Below the pieces are notes generated by a model. It had not been told where the DNA came from. It did not search any database and worked only from the letters and a program-made list of their open reading frames with translations. A DNA stretch of 64,000 nucleotides from Pseudomonadota bacterium. GTDB taxonomy: Bacteria; Pseudomonadota; Alphaproteobacteria; Rhizobiales; Xanthobacteraceae. Where the stretch lies: NCBI GenBank assembly GCA_023435725.1, contig JAEYRD010000003.1, positions 1 through 64,000 on the forward strand, read 5' to 3'. Numbering within the stretch: position 1 is the stretch's first letter; every line of letters starts with the position of its first letter. The position numbers and the translations under genes were made by a program. Below, in pieces: positions 43,182 through 51,306 of this stretch.

Positions 43182-44681
43182 ATGTCTTTCGTCCTCGCCA
43201 TCGACCAGGGCACGACGTCCTCGCGGGCCATCGTCTTCCGCAGCGACATCTCGATTGCGGCCAGCGCGCAAGCCGAGTTTCCGCAGCACTTTCCGGCCTC
43301 GGGCTGGGTCGAGCACGAGCCGGAGGACATCTGGACCTCGACCGTGATGGTTTGCCGCGAGGCGATCGAGAAGGCGGGCATCGCCGCAAAGGACATTGCC
43401 GCGATCGGCATCACCAACCAGCGCGAAACCACCGTGGTATGGGACCGTGCCACCGGCCAGGCCGTGCATCGTGCCATCGTCTGGCAGGACCGCCGGACCG
43501 CTGACGTCTGTGCCAAATTGAAGGCCGAGGGCCGCGAGCCGGTGATCTCGCAGAAGACCGGCCTGATCATCGATCCCTATTTCTCCGGCACCAAGGTGGC
43601 CTGGATCCTCGACCACGTCCCGGGCGCGCGGGCGCGCGCCGCACGTGGTGAACTGATGTTCGGCACCATCGATTGCTACCTGCTCTGGCGCCTCACCGGC
43701 GGCAAGGTGCACGCCACCGACGCCACCAACGCCTCGCGCACGCTGCTGTTCAACATCCACACCGGCGAGTGGGACGACGAGCTGCTGGAGATCATCGGCG
43801 TGCCGCGCTCGATGCTCCCCGAGGTGAAGGATTCTTCCGCCCACTTTGGCGAGAGCGAGCCGGATCTGTTCGGCGGCCCCATCGCGATCTCGGGGATTGC
43901 CGGCGACCAGCAGGCCGCGACCATCGGCCAGGCCTGCTTCCGCCCGGGCATGATCAAATCGACCTATGGCACCGGCTGCTTCGCGCTGCTCAACACCGGC
44001 ACCACGCCGGTCGTCTCCAGGAACAAGCTGCTCACCACCGTCGCCTATCAGCTCGACGGAAAACGCACCTACGCGCTCGAAGGCTCGATCTTCGTCGCCG
44101 GCAGCGCGGTGCAATGGCTGCGCGACGGCCTCGGCATCATCAAGCACGCGGCCGAGACCGGCCCGCTCGCCGACCAGTCGGACTCCATGCAGAGCGTCTA
44201 TCTGGTGCCGTCCTTCGTCGGCATGGGCGCGCCCTACTGGAATCCGCGCGTGCGCGGCGCGCTGTTCGGTCTCACCCGCAACACCGGTCCGGCCGAGATC
44301 GCGCATGCCGCGCTGGAGAGCGTCTGCTACCAGACCTACGACCTGCGCGAGGCGATGCGCGCCGACTGGCCCGGTGAGAAGGCGGAAAACGTGCTCCGTG
44401 TCGACGGCGGCATGACCGCGTCCGACTGGACCATGCAGCGCCTCGCCGATCTCCTCGATGCGCCGGTCGATCGCCCCGTGATCCAGGAGACCACGGCCCT
44501 CGGCGCCGCCTATCTCGCCGGCCTCCAGGCGGGCGTCTATCCCGAGCCCACGAAGTTTGCCGACAACTGGCGCCTGGAGCACCGCTTCAAGCCGAACATG
44601 AGCCAGGCGACCAGGGAGCGGAAGCTCGCAGGCTGGGAGCGCGCGGTGAAGGGCGTGCTGGCGAGCGACGAAGGGGAATAA
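43182..44681 (+). CDS. glpK: Glycerol kinase
   Basis: The 499-residue FGGY kinase phosphorylates glycerol to sn-glycerol 3-phosphate. It begins FVLAIDQGTTSSRAIVF, contains GITNQRETTVVWDRATG, the FGGY-type segment GIAGDQQAATIGQACF and the C-terminal VLRVDGGMTASDWTMQ. Length and motifs are those of GlpK. AAGGTAG precedes the ATG. The acetyltransferase gene starts with the base after its stop codon, so the two are translationally linked. No facilitator or dehydrogenase of glycerol lies in the window. Confidence 0.96.
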   Translation: MSFVLAIDQGTTSSRAIVFRSDISIAASAQAEFPQHFPASGWVEHEPEDIWTSTVMVCREAIEKAGIAAKDIAAIGITNQRETTVVWDRATGQAVHRAIVWQDRRTADVCAKLKAEGREPVISQKTGLIIDPYFSGTKVAWILDHVPGARARAARGELMFGTIDCYLLWRLTGGKVHATDATNASRTLLFNIHTGEWDDELLEIIGVPRSMLPEVKDSSAHFGESEPDLFGGPIAISGIAGDQQAATIGQACFRPGMIKSTYGTGCFALLNTGTTPVVSRNKLLTTVAYQLDGKRTYALEGSIFVAGSAVQWLRDGLGIIKHAAETGPLADQSDSMQSVYLVPSFVGMGAPYWNPRVRGALFGLTRNTGPAEIAHAALESVCYQTYDLREAMRADWPGEKAENVLRVDGGMTASDWTMQRLADLLDAPVDRPVIQETTALGAAYLAGLQAGVYPEPTKFADNWRLEHRFKPNMSQATRERKLAGWERAVKGVLASDEGE

Positions 44682-45278
44682 GTGCTTCTCCCCGACGGCT
44701 ATTCCGACGTTCCCGCCGGCAAGATCGCGTCGGTCGTCACGTATCTGGAGATGACCGCACGTCCTGCGCGCCGCGATGATCCGCCCGGGGCGTGGTCCTT
44801 GCGCAAGGTCGAGCCGCCTGCGCTCGATTGGTATCGCGATCTTTACCGCCGCGTCGGCGAGGAGTGGCTGTGGTTCACCCGCGTCGGGATCGATGACGTC
44901 GATCTCGCTGGGCGGATCCACGCGCCCGGCGTCGAGCTCTACGGGCTGGTCGTTGACGGCCATGATGAAGGCCTGCTCGAACTCGATTTCAGTATACCAA
45001 GCGAATGCCAGCTGCTCTATTTCGGCGTCACCGCAAAATTCATCGGCACCGGCGCCGCGCGCTTCCTGATGAATCGTGCGCTGGAGATCGCCTGGTCGCG
45101 GGACGTCAGCCGTTTCTGGGTGCACACCTGCACCTTCGATCATCCCTCGGCGCTCGCGTTCTATCAGCGCACCGGCTTCCGCCCGTTCCGCCGCCAGATC
45201 GAAATCGCCGACGATCCGCGGCTGGACGGCACGATGCCGCGGCCGGCGGCGCGGCACGTACCGATCGTTGAATGGTAG
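44682..45278 (+). CDS. GNAT-family N-acetyltransferase
   Basis: The 198-residue protein has the GNAT fold: LLYFGVTAKFIGTGAARFLMN corresponds to the beta4-alpha3 acetyl-CoA-binding region, and DHPSALAFYQRTGFRPF is the C-terminal motif. It starts with GTG directly after the glpK stop, with AAGGGGA in front. The substrate is unknown. The last 46 codons have a diverged second copy at 46594-46731, fused to part of a glutathione S-transferase. Confidence 0.85.
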   Translation: MLLPDGYSDVPAGKIASVVTYLEMTARPARRDDPPGAWSLRKVEPPALDWYRDLYRRVGEEWLWFTRVGIDDVDLAGRIHAPGVELYGLVVDGHDEGLLELDFSIPSECQLLYFGVTAKFIGTGAARFLMNRALEIAWSRDVSRFWVHTCTFDHPSALAFYQRTGFRPFRRQIEIADDPRLDGTMPRPAARHVPIVEW

Positions 45279-45384
45279 GTACCAAGGCGTGTCCTTATAA
45301 ATCCGGGGCTGTCCACTTCCAGGGGTAGGGCAGCCATCGCCTGACCGGCCCGGAACGTTTGCAAATCCAGCCGGTTGCGCGTGG

Positions 45385-45410
45385 GGAACCATCCAGGCCG
45401 GATAAACGTT
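45385..45410 (+). promoter_or_regulatory. EcfG-type general stress promoter
   Basis: GGAAC at 45385-45389 and CGTT at 45407-45410 with a 17-base spacer match the consensus of alphaproteobacterial EcfG extracytoplasmic sigma factors (GGAAC-N16/17-CGTT). It lies 24 bases upstream of the small membrane protein gene, so the leader would be short. Confidence 0.6.
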
Positions 45411-45433
45411 TCTACGTGGAGTGGAGGTCCCTC

Positions 45434-45667
45434 ATGAGCAACGAGCGGAACAGCCACCGCAACGCCGTCGTGCTTTTCGGCGTCTCGATGATGATCGCGA
45501 TACTCGCGGCATTCGTCACCACGCTTGAGCGGGTCGACACAAGGACGGCTAGCAACGAGACCCCGCCCGGTGCGACGGGCCTCGCCAGGCCTCATCCGCC
45601 ACTGGACCGCGCACCAGGCCAGCCGGTGTTGGGCAGCGGGGCGGCGAGAAATCATGCCGGTCGGTGA
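45434..45667 (+). CDS. Small single-pass membrane protein
   Basis: This 77-residue protein is not recognised. It has one membrane segment (about 11-31, AVVLFGVSMMIAILAAFVTTL) and a proline-rich tail that ends RNHAGR. GGAGG stands 7 bases before the ATG, and an EcfG-type promoter lies just upstream, so it may belong to the general stress response. The acidic microprotein gene follows after 45 bases. Confidence 0.6.
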   Translation: MSNERNSHRNAVVLFGVSMMIAILAAFVTTLERVDTRTASNETPPGATGLARPHPPLDRAPGQPVLGSGAARNHAGR

Positions 45668-45712
45668 TCTCCCGGGTAAGATTCCCAAGGGGCGCATCCG
45701 AGGAGCAACAAC

Positions 45713-45901
45713 ATGACCCCATACAAGCCCGAGGAATTTTCCACCACGTTGATTGACTGGCGTCCCGTCGTGACCATGGGTAACACGATGCCGCCCCGAG
45801 ATCCCGATGAAGACGAAGAGTACGAGGACGAAGGGGAAGACGACGAAGAAGAGGACCGCGCCGACGAGCCGCCGGTCGTGCGCGAGCCGGACGAAGAGTA
45901 A
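45713..45901 (+). CDS. Acidic microprotein
   Basis: The 62-residue protein has an ordered-looking first half and a strongly acidic second half: residues 29-48 are almost only Asp and Glu, and the tail is PPVVREPDEE. I know no function. The ribosome binding site AGGAG precedes the ATG. It may be co-transcribed with the membrane protein from the stress promoter. Such acidic tails occur in DNA mimics and chaperone-like proteins, but nothing here decides. Confidence 0.55.
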   Translation: MTPYKPEEFSTTLIDWRPVVTMGNTMPPRDPDEDEEYEDEGEDDEEEDRADEPPVVREPDEE

Positions 45902-46209
45902 GCGAGACGCTTCCAGAACCAGGACCGGCATAGTCTCGGTTTCGGAGAGTGCGGTCCGCAGCGGACAGAAGCTGCCTTGGCGTTGGGACCTCGGCGCTGC
46001 GTTGCTCGTTGCTGTGGCCATGACGAGCATCGATAACGCGCAGTACGGCCGCGAGCGGCCTGCCTGAGACCACCTTAGTTTTGGTCTGGCGTCGCTCCGG
46101 TTCCGGGTGCATACTGGTTCCATCACCGCACACGGCACCGTTGCTTCGATCGGTGATCAGAACGCCGGTTGCGCTCCTGCCCAGTTCACGTAGGGATAAG
46201 GAGAGTGCC
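45902..46209. other. Spacer without a convincing gene
   Basis: No frame here has both a good start and coding character. One frame encodes a hydrophobic stretch (WDLGAALLVAVAMTSIDNAQ near 45989-46048) that may be the end of a lost small membrane protein. The upstream signals of the next gene lie at the right end (TAAGGAGAG). Confidence 0.4.
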
Positions 46210-46404
46210 ATGAGACGACGCTCGCAATCCCATACATTTGACGACAATCTGAACGCGGAGAGAGCCCGCGTCATAGCGGAACTGGAAAACACACAGCCAG
46301 GACCGCAGCGTGACTTTCTGGAAAGCAAACTGCGCCAGCTCGACACCGTCTCTCATATAGACGAGTGGCTGACGTCGCCGGGCCTGCAACGCCCTGAAGA
46401 ATAA
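46210..46404 (+). CDS. Small hypothetical protein
   Basis: The 64-residue protein reads as one or two amphipathic helices (NAERARVIAELENTQPGPQR, then DFLESKLRQLDTVSHIDEWL). It has no membrane segment or signal. TAAGGAGAG precedes the ATG at a proper distance, which is the best evidence that it is expressed. Function unknown. Confidence 0.6.
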   Translation: MRRRSQSHTFDDNLNAERARVIAELENTQPGPQRDFLESKLRQLDTVSHIDEWLTSPGLQRPEE

Positions 46405-46471
46405 GGCCGCCTCAGTTGGCCGCCTCTTATCTTGGGTTGGCGCAGGTGGGAGCGCGCTAAGTTTCGTTCGC

Positions 46472-46731
46472 GGCTCGCCTTCGACCACAAGCCGTGGTCG
46501 ACCTTCGGCGATGCCGACAAGATCGCGCCGTACAATCCGCTGCGCCGCGTGCCGACGCTGGTGCTCAACGACGGCGAGGCGCTGATCGAGAGCGACCATC
46601 CGTCCGCAGTTGCGTTCTATCAGCGCTCGGGATTCCGTGCCTTCCGCCGCCAGATCGAGATCGCCGACGATCCGCGTATTGATGGAACGGCACCGCGGAC
46701 AGCGGCGAAGCATGTACCGATCGTCGAATAG
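46472..46731 (+). pseudogene. Chimeric relic: glutathione S-transferase fragment fused to GNAT 3' end
   Basis: Bases 46472-46593 match the glutathione S-transferase gene (51374-51495) with 3 differences in 122 bases. Bases 46594-46731 match the last 46 codons of the GNAT gene (from 45138) with about 27 differences in 135 bases, and the similarity continues past the stop (GGTACTAAGGCG against GGTACCAAGGCG). The two parts are in frame, joined at GAGAGC/GACCATCC. The frame is open from 46432 but lacks the start and the active-site N terminus of the transferase. It is a recombination product, not a working gene. Confidence 0.8.
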
Positions 46732-47041
46732 CGGTACTGGGTACTAAGGCGCACAGCCTACCGTAGCGCGGTGTGCCATTCTCACTATTGGCTGCAGGAC
46801 CTGGCATCAAGACTTGGCCGCCACTACGCTCCGGTGAGGCGCCACATGGTGATGCTAACGTCGCTGTCAGAATCTGTCACCTTTGTCACTTAAAATCGCC
46901 GGATCGTATGGGATGATCTGCGTCCTTCTGGTGTTTCTTAGCAATTACGTCCCCACCGAAGGACGATCAGCAAAACTGTCTGTAGGAACTCTCTGCGCGA
47001 TTTTTCCAATGCGCAACATAACCTTGAAAGGGAGTGCACAG
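46732..47041. other. Spacer without a gene
   Basis: The first 20 bases continue the match to the DNA downstream of the GNAT gene. An imperfect hairpin (GGCGCACA against GTGTGCC) lies near 46750-46780. The rest is more AT-rich than its surroundings and probably holds the promoter of the secreted protein at 47042. I see no other feature. Confidence 0.4.
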
Positions 47042-47413
47042 ATGAAACGCCTGACAACCTCGCTTATTATCGGCGCCTGCCTGCTGCTTCCCTCGGCGGG
47101 AGTGGTCTTCGCCGAGAACCCGCATGGCGCGGCAGCCGGTCTCGGTGTGACGAAGGGCCAACCTGGTACGCAGCCGTCCGGTGCTTCGGGCGGCGCGTCG
47201 TGCGGTACCCTCTCGGGCGGTACGGCCGGCGGTCCTCCGGGTCAGCTGGGCGCGGGCGGCCTCAGCAGTATGTCCCCGTTCGCCTTGGACGTTTTGGGCG
47301 TGGAAAAGAACTACGCTGGAACCTCAACAAACCCCGGAAATTCAGCCAGCAATGCCCACGCCAATTCCCAGTACGATGTCGCCTGCTTCCAACATAGTAC
47401 TACTATGCCGTAG
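47042..47413 (+). CDS. Small secreted Gly/Ser-rich protein
   Basis: The 123-residue protein has a clear signal peptide (about 1-26, ending VFA before ENPHG) and a low-complexity mature part rich in Gly, Ser, Asn and Pro with two cysteines (in GASCGTL and DVACFQ). The C-terminal SQYDVACFQ recurs, as far as I recall, in short exported proteins of Bradyrhizobium that are often mislabelled as adenylate cyclases; nothing here suggests a cyclase. AAGGGAG precedes the ATG. Function unknown. Confidence 0.65.
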   Translation: MKRLTTSLIIGACLLLPSAGVVFAENPHGAAAGLGVTKGQPGTQPSGASGGASCGTLSGGTAGGPPGQLGAGGLSSMSPFALDVLGVEKNYAGTSTNPGNSASNAHANSQYDVACFQHSTTMP

Positions 47414-47822
47414 CGCGGCACCAGCAGATGCGGGGTAGGGTGTGGGCATGGGTAGGCATCCAGCCCGCGAGCACTCCGGTCCAAGCTCGGCATTGAGCGC
47501 CGGGCCCCGACGGCTCCAATAGTCGCCGGGGTCCCGGTTGCCCGGATTTGAGAAAACTGTTGCTGTTGCCGGGGCCGACGGGCACCAGCTTTCTACGTGG
47601 CTGTCTAAAGCATGATCCGGAAAAGTGTGAAGCGGTTTTCCGAAAAGATCATGCTTAAACAATAGCCTAAAGCGCGATGACGATTCATCCCAATCTCATC
47701 GCGCTTTAGTGGACATGTTCGGCTTGACTAGCATCTACTGGCGAGGGGCTGGAAAGCAGTTTACCTGGCGTCAACTGCCCTCCGGCGGAAGGGTGAATGA
47801 ATTGAGATAGGATGATAGCCAC
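47414..47822. other. Gene-free spacer upstream of the exporter operon
   Basis: Apart from the double palindromic repeat at 47607-47708 I see no gene or known element here. The promoter of the exporter operon is expected in the last 100 bases. Confidence 0.5.
47607..47708. repeat. Double palindromic repeat (AAAGCATGATC type)
   Basis: Two hairpins lie side by side. The first has arms AAGCATGATC (47608-47617) and GATCATGCTT (47647-47656) around GGAAAAGTGTGAAGCGG. The second has TAAAGCGCGATGA (47668-47680) and TCATCGCGCTTTA (47696-47708). This pair is a common intergenic element in Bradyrhizobium and related genomes. Confidence 0.8.
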
Positions 47823-49175
47823 ATGCGTTTCGTTGTTGTGGCTGCTCTGTTTTGCGCATTCATGGTCGGGCTGGGTTACACCTATAGCCACGAAACCTCG
47901 GTCTCGACCTTCCTCACCGCCCCAATTGAACGCGGCAGCATCGCTACTCTCGTCAAGGCAAGCGGCACCATCGAGGCGGTCGTAAGCGTCGATGTCAGCT
48001 CGCAACTGTCGGGGCGAATTGCGCAAGTGTTCGTTAGTTTCAACGATGCTGTAACCGCCGGGCAGCCGATCGCGCAAATCGATCCGGAAATCTTTGCCGC
48101 CCGCGTCAATGAAGCGAAAGCGGCGCTTAAAGTGGCGAAAGCAACTGCCGAGGTGCAAAGGGCGGCACTGGAACGAGCGAAGGTCGCGGTCGCGAATGCG
48201 CAGACCGCCGAAAAATTGGCGGAGGAGCAATCGGCCGCGAATAAGGCGCGGCAGGATGAGCTTGAGAGGGAGTTTCTGCGAAAGGTGGCATTGGCGCGTA
48301 CCGGAGCAGGAACCGAGCGCGACTTAACCCAGGGGCGGGCCCTGCGTGATGCGGGAGCTGCTGACCTGCGCGCCTCCCTTGATCAGATCCAGATGAAGAC
48401 CGAGGCGATTGCGATTGCGGAAGCGGAACGGCTAATGGCCGAGGCCAACCTCGAGAATGCACAGGCTGTTGTCGAGCAGAAGCAGGCGGCGCTCGATCAG
48501 GCGCAGCTCGATCTCGATCGTACTGTGCTTCGCGCGCCGATCGATGGAATCATCATCAAACGGGATGTCAATCGAGGACAAACGGTTGCCGTCAGCCTCG
48601 AAGCCAAGACGTTGTTCAAGATCGCGAACGATCTGCGTGAGATGGAGGTGCATGGCAAGATTGACGAAGCCGATGTCGGGCAATTGAAAGTGGGCCAGGC
48701 GGCCCAGTTCACGGTGGATGCTTATCCGGATCGAACTTTCAGCGGGCGGATTCTACAGATCCGCAAGTCTCCCGACGTCGTGCAAAACGTCGTCACCTAC
48801 ACCACGATTGTGTCTGCGCCGAATCCGGACCTGTTGCTGCTGCCGGGAATGACCGCGCAGCTTCGGATCGTGGTGAACGAGACCAGCGACGTGCTCAAAA
48901 TTCCCGGCCAGGCGTTGCGTTTCCGGCCGACCGACGCGGATGCTCGATCCGCCCGCCGGGGTCGGGCCGAAGCAGCTTCCTCAAAAGCATTCGCGACGGT
49001 GTGGCTGGTGGGTGACGACGGACAACCCAAACCAATCGCTGTCAGGCTGGGCGCGACCGACGACAACGGAGCAGAACTCCTGGAAGGTTCGCTTGCCGAG
49101 CGCCAGCGCGTGATCATCGGCGTTGCCAATACGCGAAGTCCGCACCGCTATTTCGGCGTTCGCCTTGGGTTCTGA
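47823..49175 (+). CDS. HlyD/MacA-family periplasmic adaptor
   Basis: The 450-residue protein has an N-terminal membrane anchor (about 2-20) and the adaptor layout. The first lipoyl half is ASGTIEAVVSVDVSSQLSGR with DAVTAGQPIAQIDPE, a long coiled coil runs through about 90-225, the second lipoyl half is DLDRTVLRAPIDGIIIKRDV, and a beta-barrel and membrane-proximal part follow. It links the inner-membrane ABC transporter encoded downstream to an outer-membrane channel. It is the first gene of a three-gene operon; no TolC-like gene is nearby. Codon use is less GC-biased than in the core genes around it. Confidence 0.87.
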   Translation: MRFVVVAALFCAFMVGLGYTYSHETSVSTFLTAPIERGSIATLVKASGTIEAVVSVDVSSQLSGRIAQVFVSFNDAVTAGQPIAQIDPEIFAARVNEAKAALKVAKATAEVQRAALERAKVAVANAQTAEKLAEEQSAANKARQDELEREFLRKVALARTGAGTERDLTQGRALRDAGAADLRASLDQIQMKTEAIAIAEAERLMAEANLENAQAVVEQKQAALDQAQLDLDRTVLRAPIDGIIIKRDVNRGQTVAVSLEAKTLFKIANDLREMEVHGKIDEADVGQLKVGQAAQFTVDAYPDRTFSGRILQIRKSPDVVQNVVTYTTIVSAPNPDLLLLPGMTAQLRIVVNETSDVLKIPGQALRFRPTDADARSARRGRAEAASSKAFATVWLVGDDGQPKPIAVRLGATDDNGAELLEGSLAERQRVIIGVANTRSPHRYFGVRLGF

Positions 49176-49191
49176 GACCGGAATTTTTAAG

Positions 49192-49923
49192 ATGCAGCCG
49201 CTCGTTCGGATCACGGGTCTCTCGAAGCGATACTCATCCGGAGGGGGTGTCGTATCTGCATTGTCCGACGTGTCGCTCTCGATTGTGGCTGGCGAGTTCG
49301 TTGCGATCCGCGGCCGCTCGGGCTCGGGAAAGTCGACGCTCTTGCACCTTCTGGGCCTGTTGGACCGGCCCGATTCCGGCGAGTATGTGCTGAAGGGGCA
49401 GGACGTAGCGAAGCTTGGCGAGGGGATGCGGGCGACAATCAGGAGCCGGGACATCGGCTTCGTGTTCCAATTGCCAGCGCTTCTGCCGCGGGCCACCGCC
49501 CTGGAAAATGTCGAGCTACCGCTCGTCTATGCATCCGTGCGACGCCAGAGACGCTGCCTCACGGCGATGGATGCGCTTGCGCGTGTGGGTTTGGCGGACC
49601 GTGGTCATCATTGGCCGAACCAGCTTTCAGGCGGAGAACAGCAGAGGGTTGTGATCGCCCGCGCGATGGTCAACGATCCGGCTCTTATCCTAGCTGACGA
49701 GCCGACCGGGTCACTGGACAGTAGCACGAGTGATGAGATCATGTCCCTGTTCGAGGATCTGCACCACGACGGACGCACCCTCGTTGTGATCACGCACGCC
49801 ACCGAGGTCGCGGCCCGTGCGCAGCGACAGATCACCTTGCATGACGGACGAACTCTCGATGACGATGGAGCGGCGCGCCAACGCTCGGCGTCGAGCGCCC
49901 TTGGCTTGGGGTCTTCTCCATGA
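49192..49923 (+). CDS. MacB-type ABC transporter ATP-binding protein
   Basis: The 243-residue ATPase has Walker A GRSGSGKST, the signature QLSGGEQQR, Walker B ALILADEPTGSLD and the His switch in LVVITHATEVAA. It belongs to the LolD/MacB group. Here the ATPase is separate from the permease encoded next, with which it overlaps by 4 bases. An in-frame reading begins 23 codons earlier inside the adaptor gene; the ATG at 49192 gives the usual N terminus (PLVRITGLSKRYSSGG). Confidence 0.9.
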   Translation: MQPLVRITGLSKRYSSGGGVVSALSDVSLSIVAGEFVAIRGRSGSGKSTLLHLLGLLDRPDSGEYVLKGQDVAKLGEGMRATIRSRDIGFVFQLPALLPRATALENVELPLVYASVRRQRRCLTAMDALARVGLADRGHHWPNQLSGGEQQRVVIARAMVNDPALILADEPTGSLDSSTSDEIMSLFEDLHHDGRTLVVITHATEVAARAQRQITLHDGRTLDDDGAARQRSASSALGLGSSP

Positions 49924-51155
49924 GCCCAGTGGAAGATCTGCGTATTGCGGCACGCGCCCTTCGCGCCAACAAATTGCGCAGCGTCTTGACCGCACTCGGA
50001 ATCATTGTTGGCGTCGCGGCCGTGGTCTGCATGGTGTCGGTGGGAGAGGGCGCGCAAGCAGAGGTCTCGGAGAGGATACGCACGCTTGGATCCAACCTCC
50101 TGCTGGTGTTGCCGGGAGCGCGGACTTCAGGCGGAGCAAGGCTCGAGTCCGGAACACAGCCGACTCTGACCGAGGAGGACGCCGCGGCGATCCGCCGCGA
50201 ACTGGCAGACGTGCAGGTTGCCGCCCCCCTGCTGTCGCGGTCGATGCCGCTCGTCGCCTTCAATAAGAACTGGGTGACGCTGGTGGCTGGAATTAATACC
50301 GATTATCTGGTCGCCCGCGAATGGCAAGTGACTGAGGGGCGATCATTCACGGGCGACGAGACCACCTCCGGCGCCAAAGTCGCGATCGTGGGGTCGGTGA
50401 TCATCGATGAGCTATTTGATGGGCGCACGAGGGTCGGAGAGGTGTTTCGAATTGGCAACGTGCCTTTCACGGTCATTGGCGTTCTCGACCAAAAAGGATT
50501 GGGCGCAGCCGGACGCAGTCAGGACGACGTCGTATTCATTCCTCTTTTGACCGCAAAGAGCCGCATCCTCGGTGCCGTGCATGGCACTACCCGCGAAGCC
50601 CTGGATTTCATCTCGATCAAGATGTCCGATGCGGGCGACAGGCCCGAAATTGAAAGCAACATTGAAGAACTGCTACGACAGCGCCATCATATTCGCGACG
50701 ATGCTCCCAGCGATTTTAGGATCGAGAATCCAGCGGACCTGTTGACCGCACGTGGCGCTGCGGTACGGACCCTCGGGATTCTGCTGATCGCAGTGGCAGC
50801 GGTCTCGCTGATCGTCGGCGGTATCAGCATCATGAACATCATGCTGGTCTCGGTGACCGAACGGACTCGCGAAATCGGGTTGCGCATGGCGGTCGGAGCC
50901 AGTGGCCGTGATATTCGATGGCAGTTCCTGATTGAAGCCTTCATACTTGCATTGATCGGAGGGATCGCAGGAGCAGTACTGGGAGCCGTCGCCGCCGTCG
51001 CGATCGCGTGGAATGCCGGTTGGCCCGTTCTCATCAGCCCGTGGGCCATCATGCTGGCTTGTGGATTCGCAGGGTTGGTCGGCATTTCGTTCGGACTCTA
51101 TCCGGCGCAGAAGGCTGCGCGGCTCGATCCGATTGCGGCATTGCGATTTGAATAG
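49920..51155 (+). CDS. MacB-type ABC transporter permease
   Basis: The 411-residue permease has the MacB/FtsX topology: one helix near 15-40, a large periplasmic domain (about 45-270) and three C-terminal helices. Conserved segments are LRSVLTALGIIVGVAAVV and SIMNIMLVSVTERTREIGLR with GASGRDIRWQFLIEAF. With the ATPase and adaptor it should export a peptide, lipid or macrolide-like compound from the periplasm. The substrate is unknown. Confidence 0.9.
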   Translation: MSPVEDLRIAARALRANKLRSVLTALGIIVGVAAVVCMVSVGEGAQAEVSERIRTLGSNLLLVLPGARTSGGARLESGTQPTLTEEDAAAIRRELADVQVAAPLLSRSMPLVAFNKNWVTLVAGINTDYLVAREWQVTEGRSFTGDETTSGAKVAIVGSVIIDELFDGRTRVGEVFRIGNVPFTVIGVLDQKGLGAAGRSQDDVVFIPLLTAKSRILGAVHGTTREALDFISIKMSDAGDRPEIESNIEELLRQRHHIRDDAPSDFRIENPADLLTARGAAVRTLGILLIAVAAVSLIVGGISIMNIMLVSVTERTREIGLRMAVGASGRDIRWQFLIEAFILALIGGIAGAVLGAVAAVAIAWNAGWPVLISPWAIMLACGFAGLVGISFGLYPAQKAARLDPIAALRFE

Positions 51156-51306
51156 CCCGGATCGAACAAGGTCCGCGTTGGCTGTATCCCGGTTTTGCTG
51201 CGGCGGGCACATTGCTCTCCTTCCCAGATTCTTGTTGCGGCCGGCGCGCTTTGGCGATGAACTGGATGGCCCTGCGGTGTCCCAACGACTGAGAAAAGCA
51301 AGAACC

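Noticed and set aside
43155..45392. A 745-codon minus-strand open frame opposite glpK and the GNAT gene
   Set aside because: Both plus-strand genes are clear; the reverse frame is a composition artefact.
45902..46209. A possible small gene encoding WDLGAALLVAVAMTSIDNAQ
   Set aside because: Its frame starts inside the acidic microprotein gene and has no ribosome binding site of its own; at most it is a remnant.
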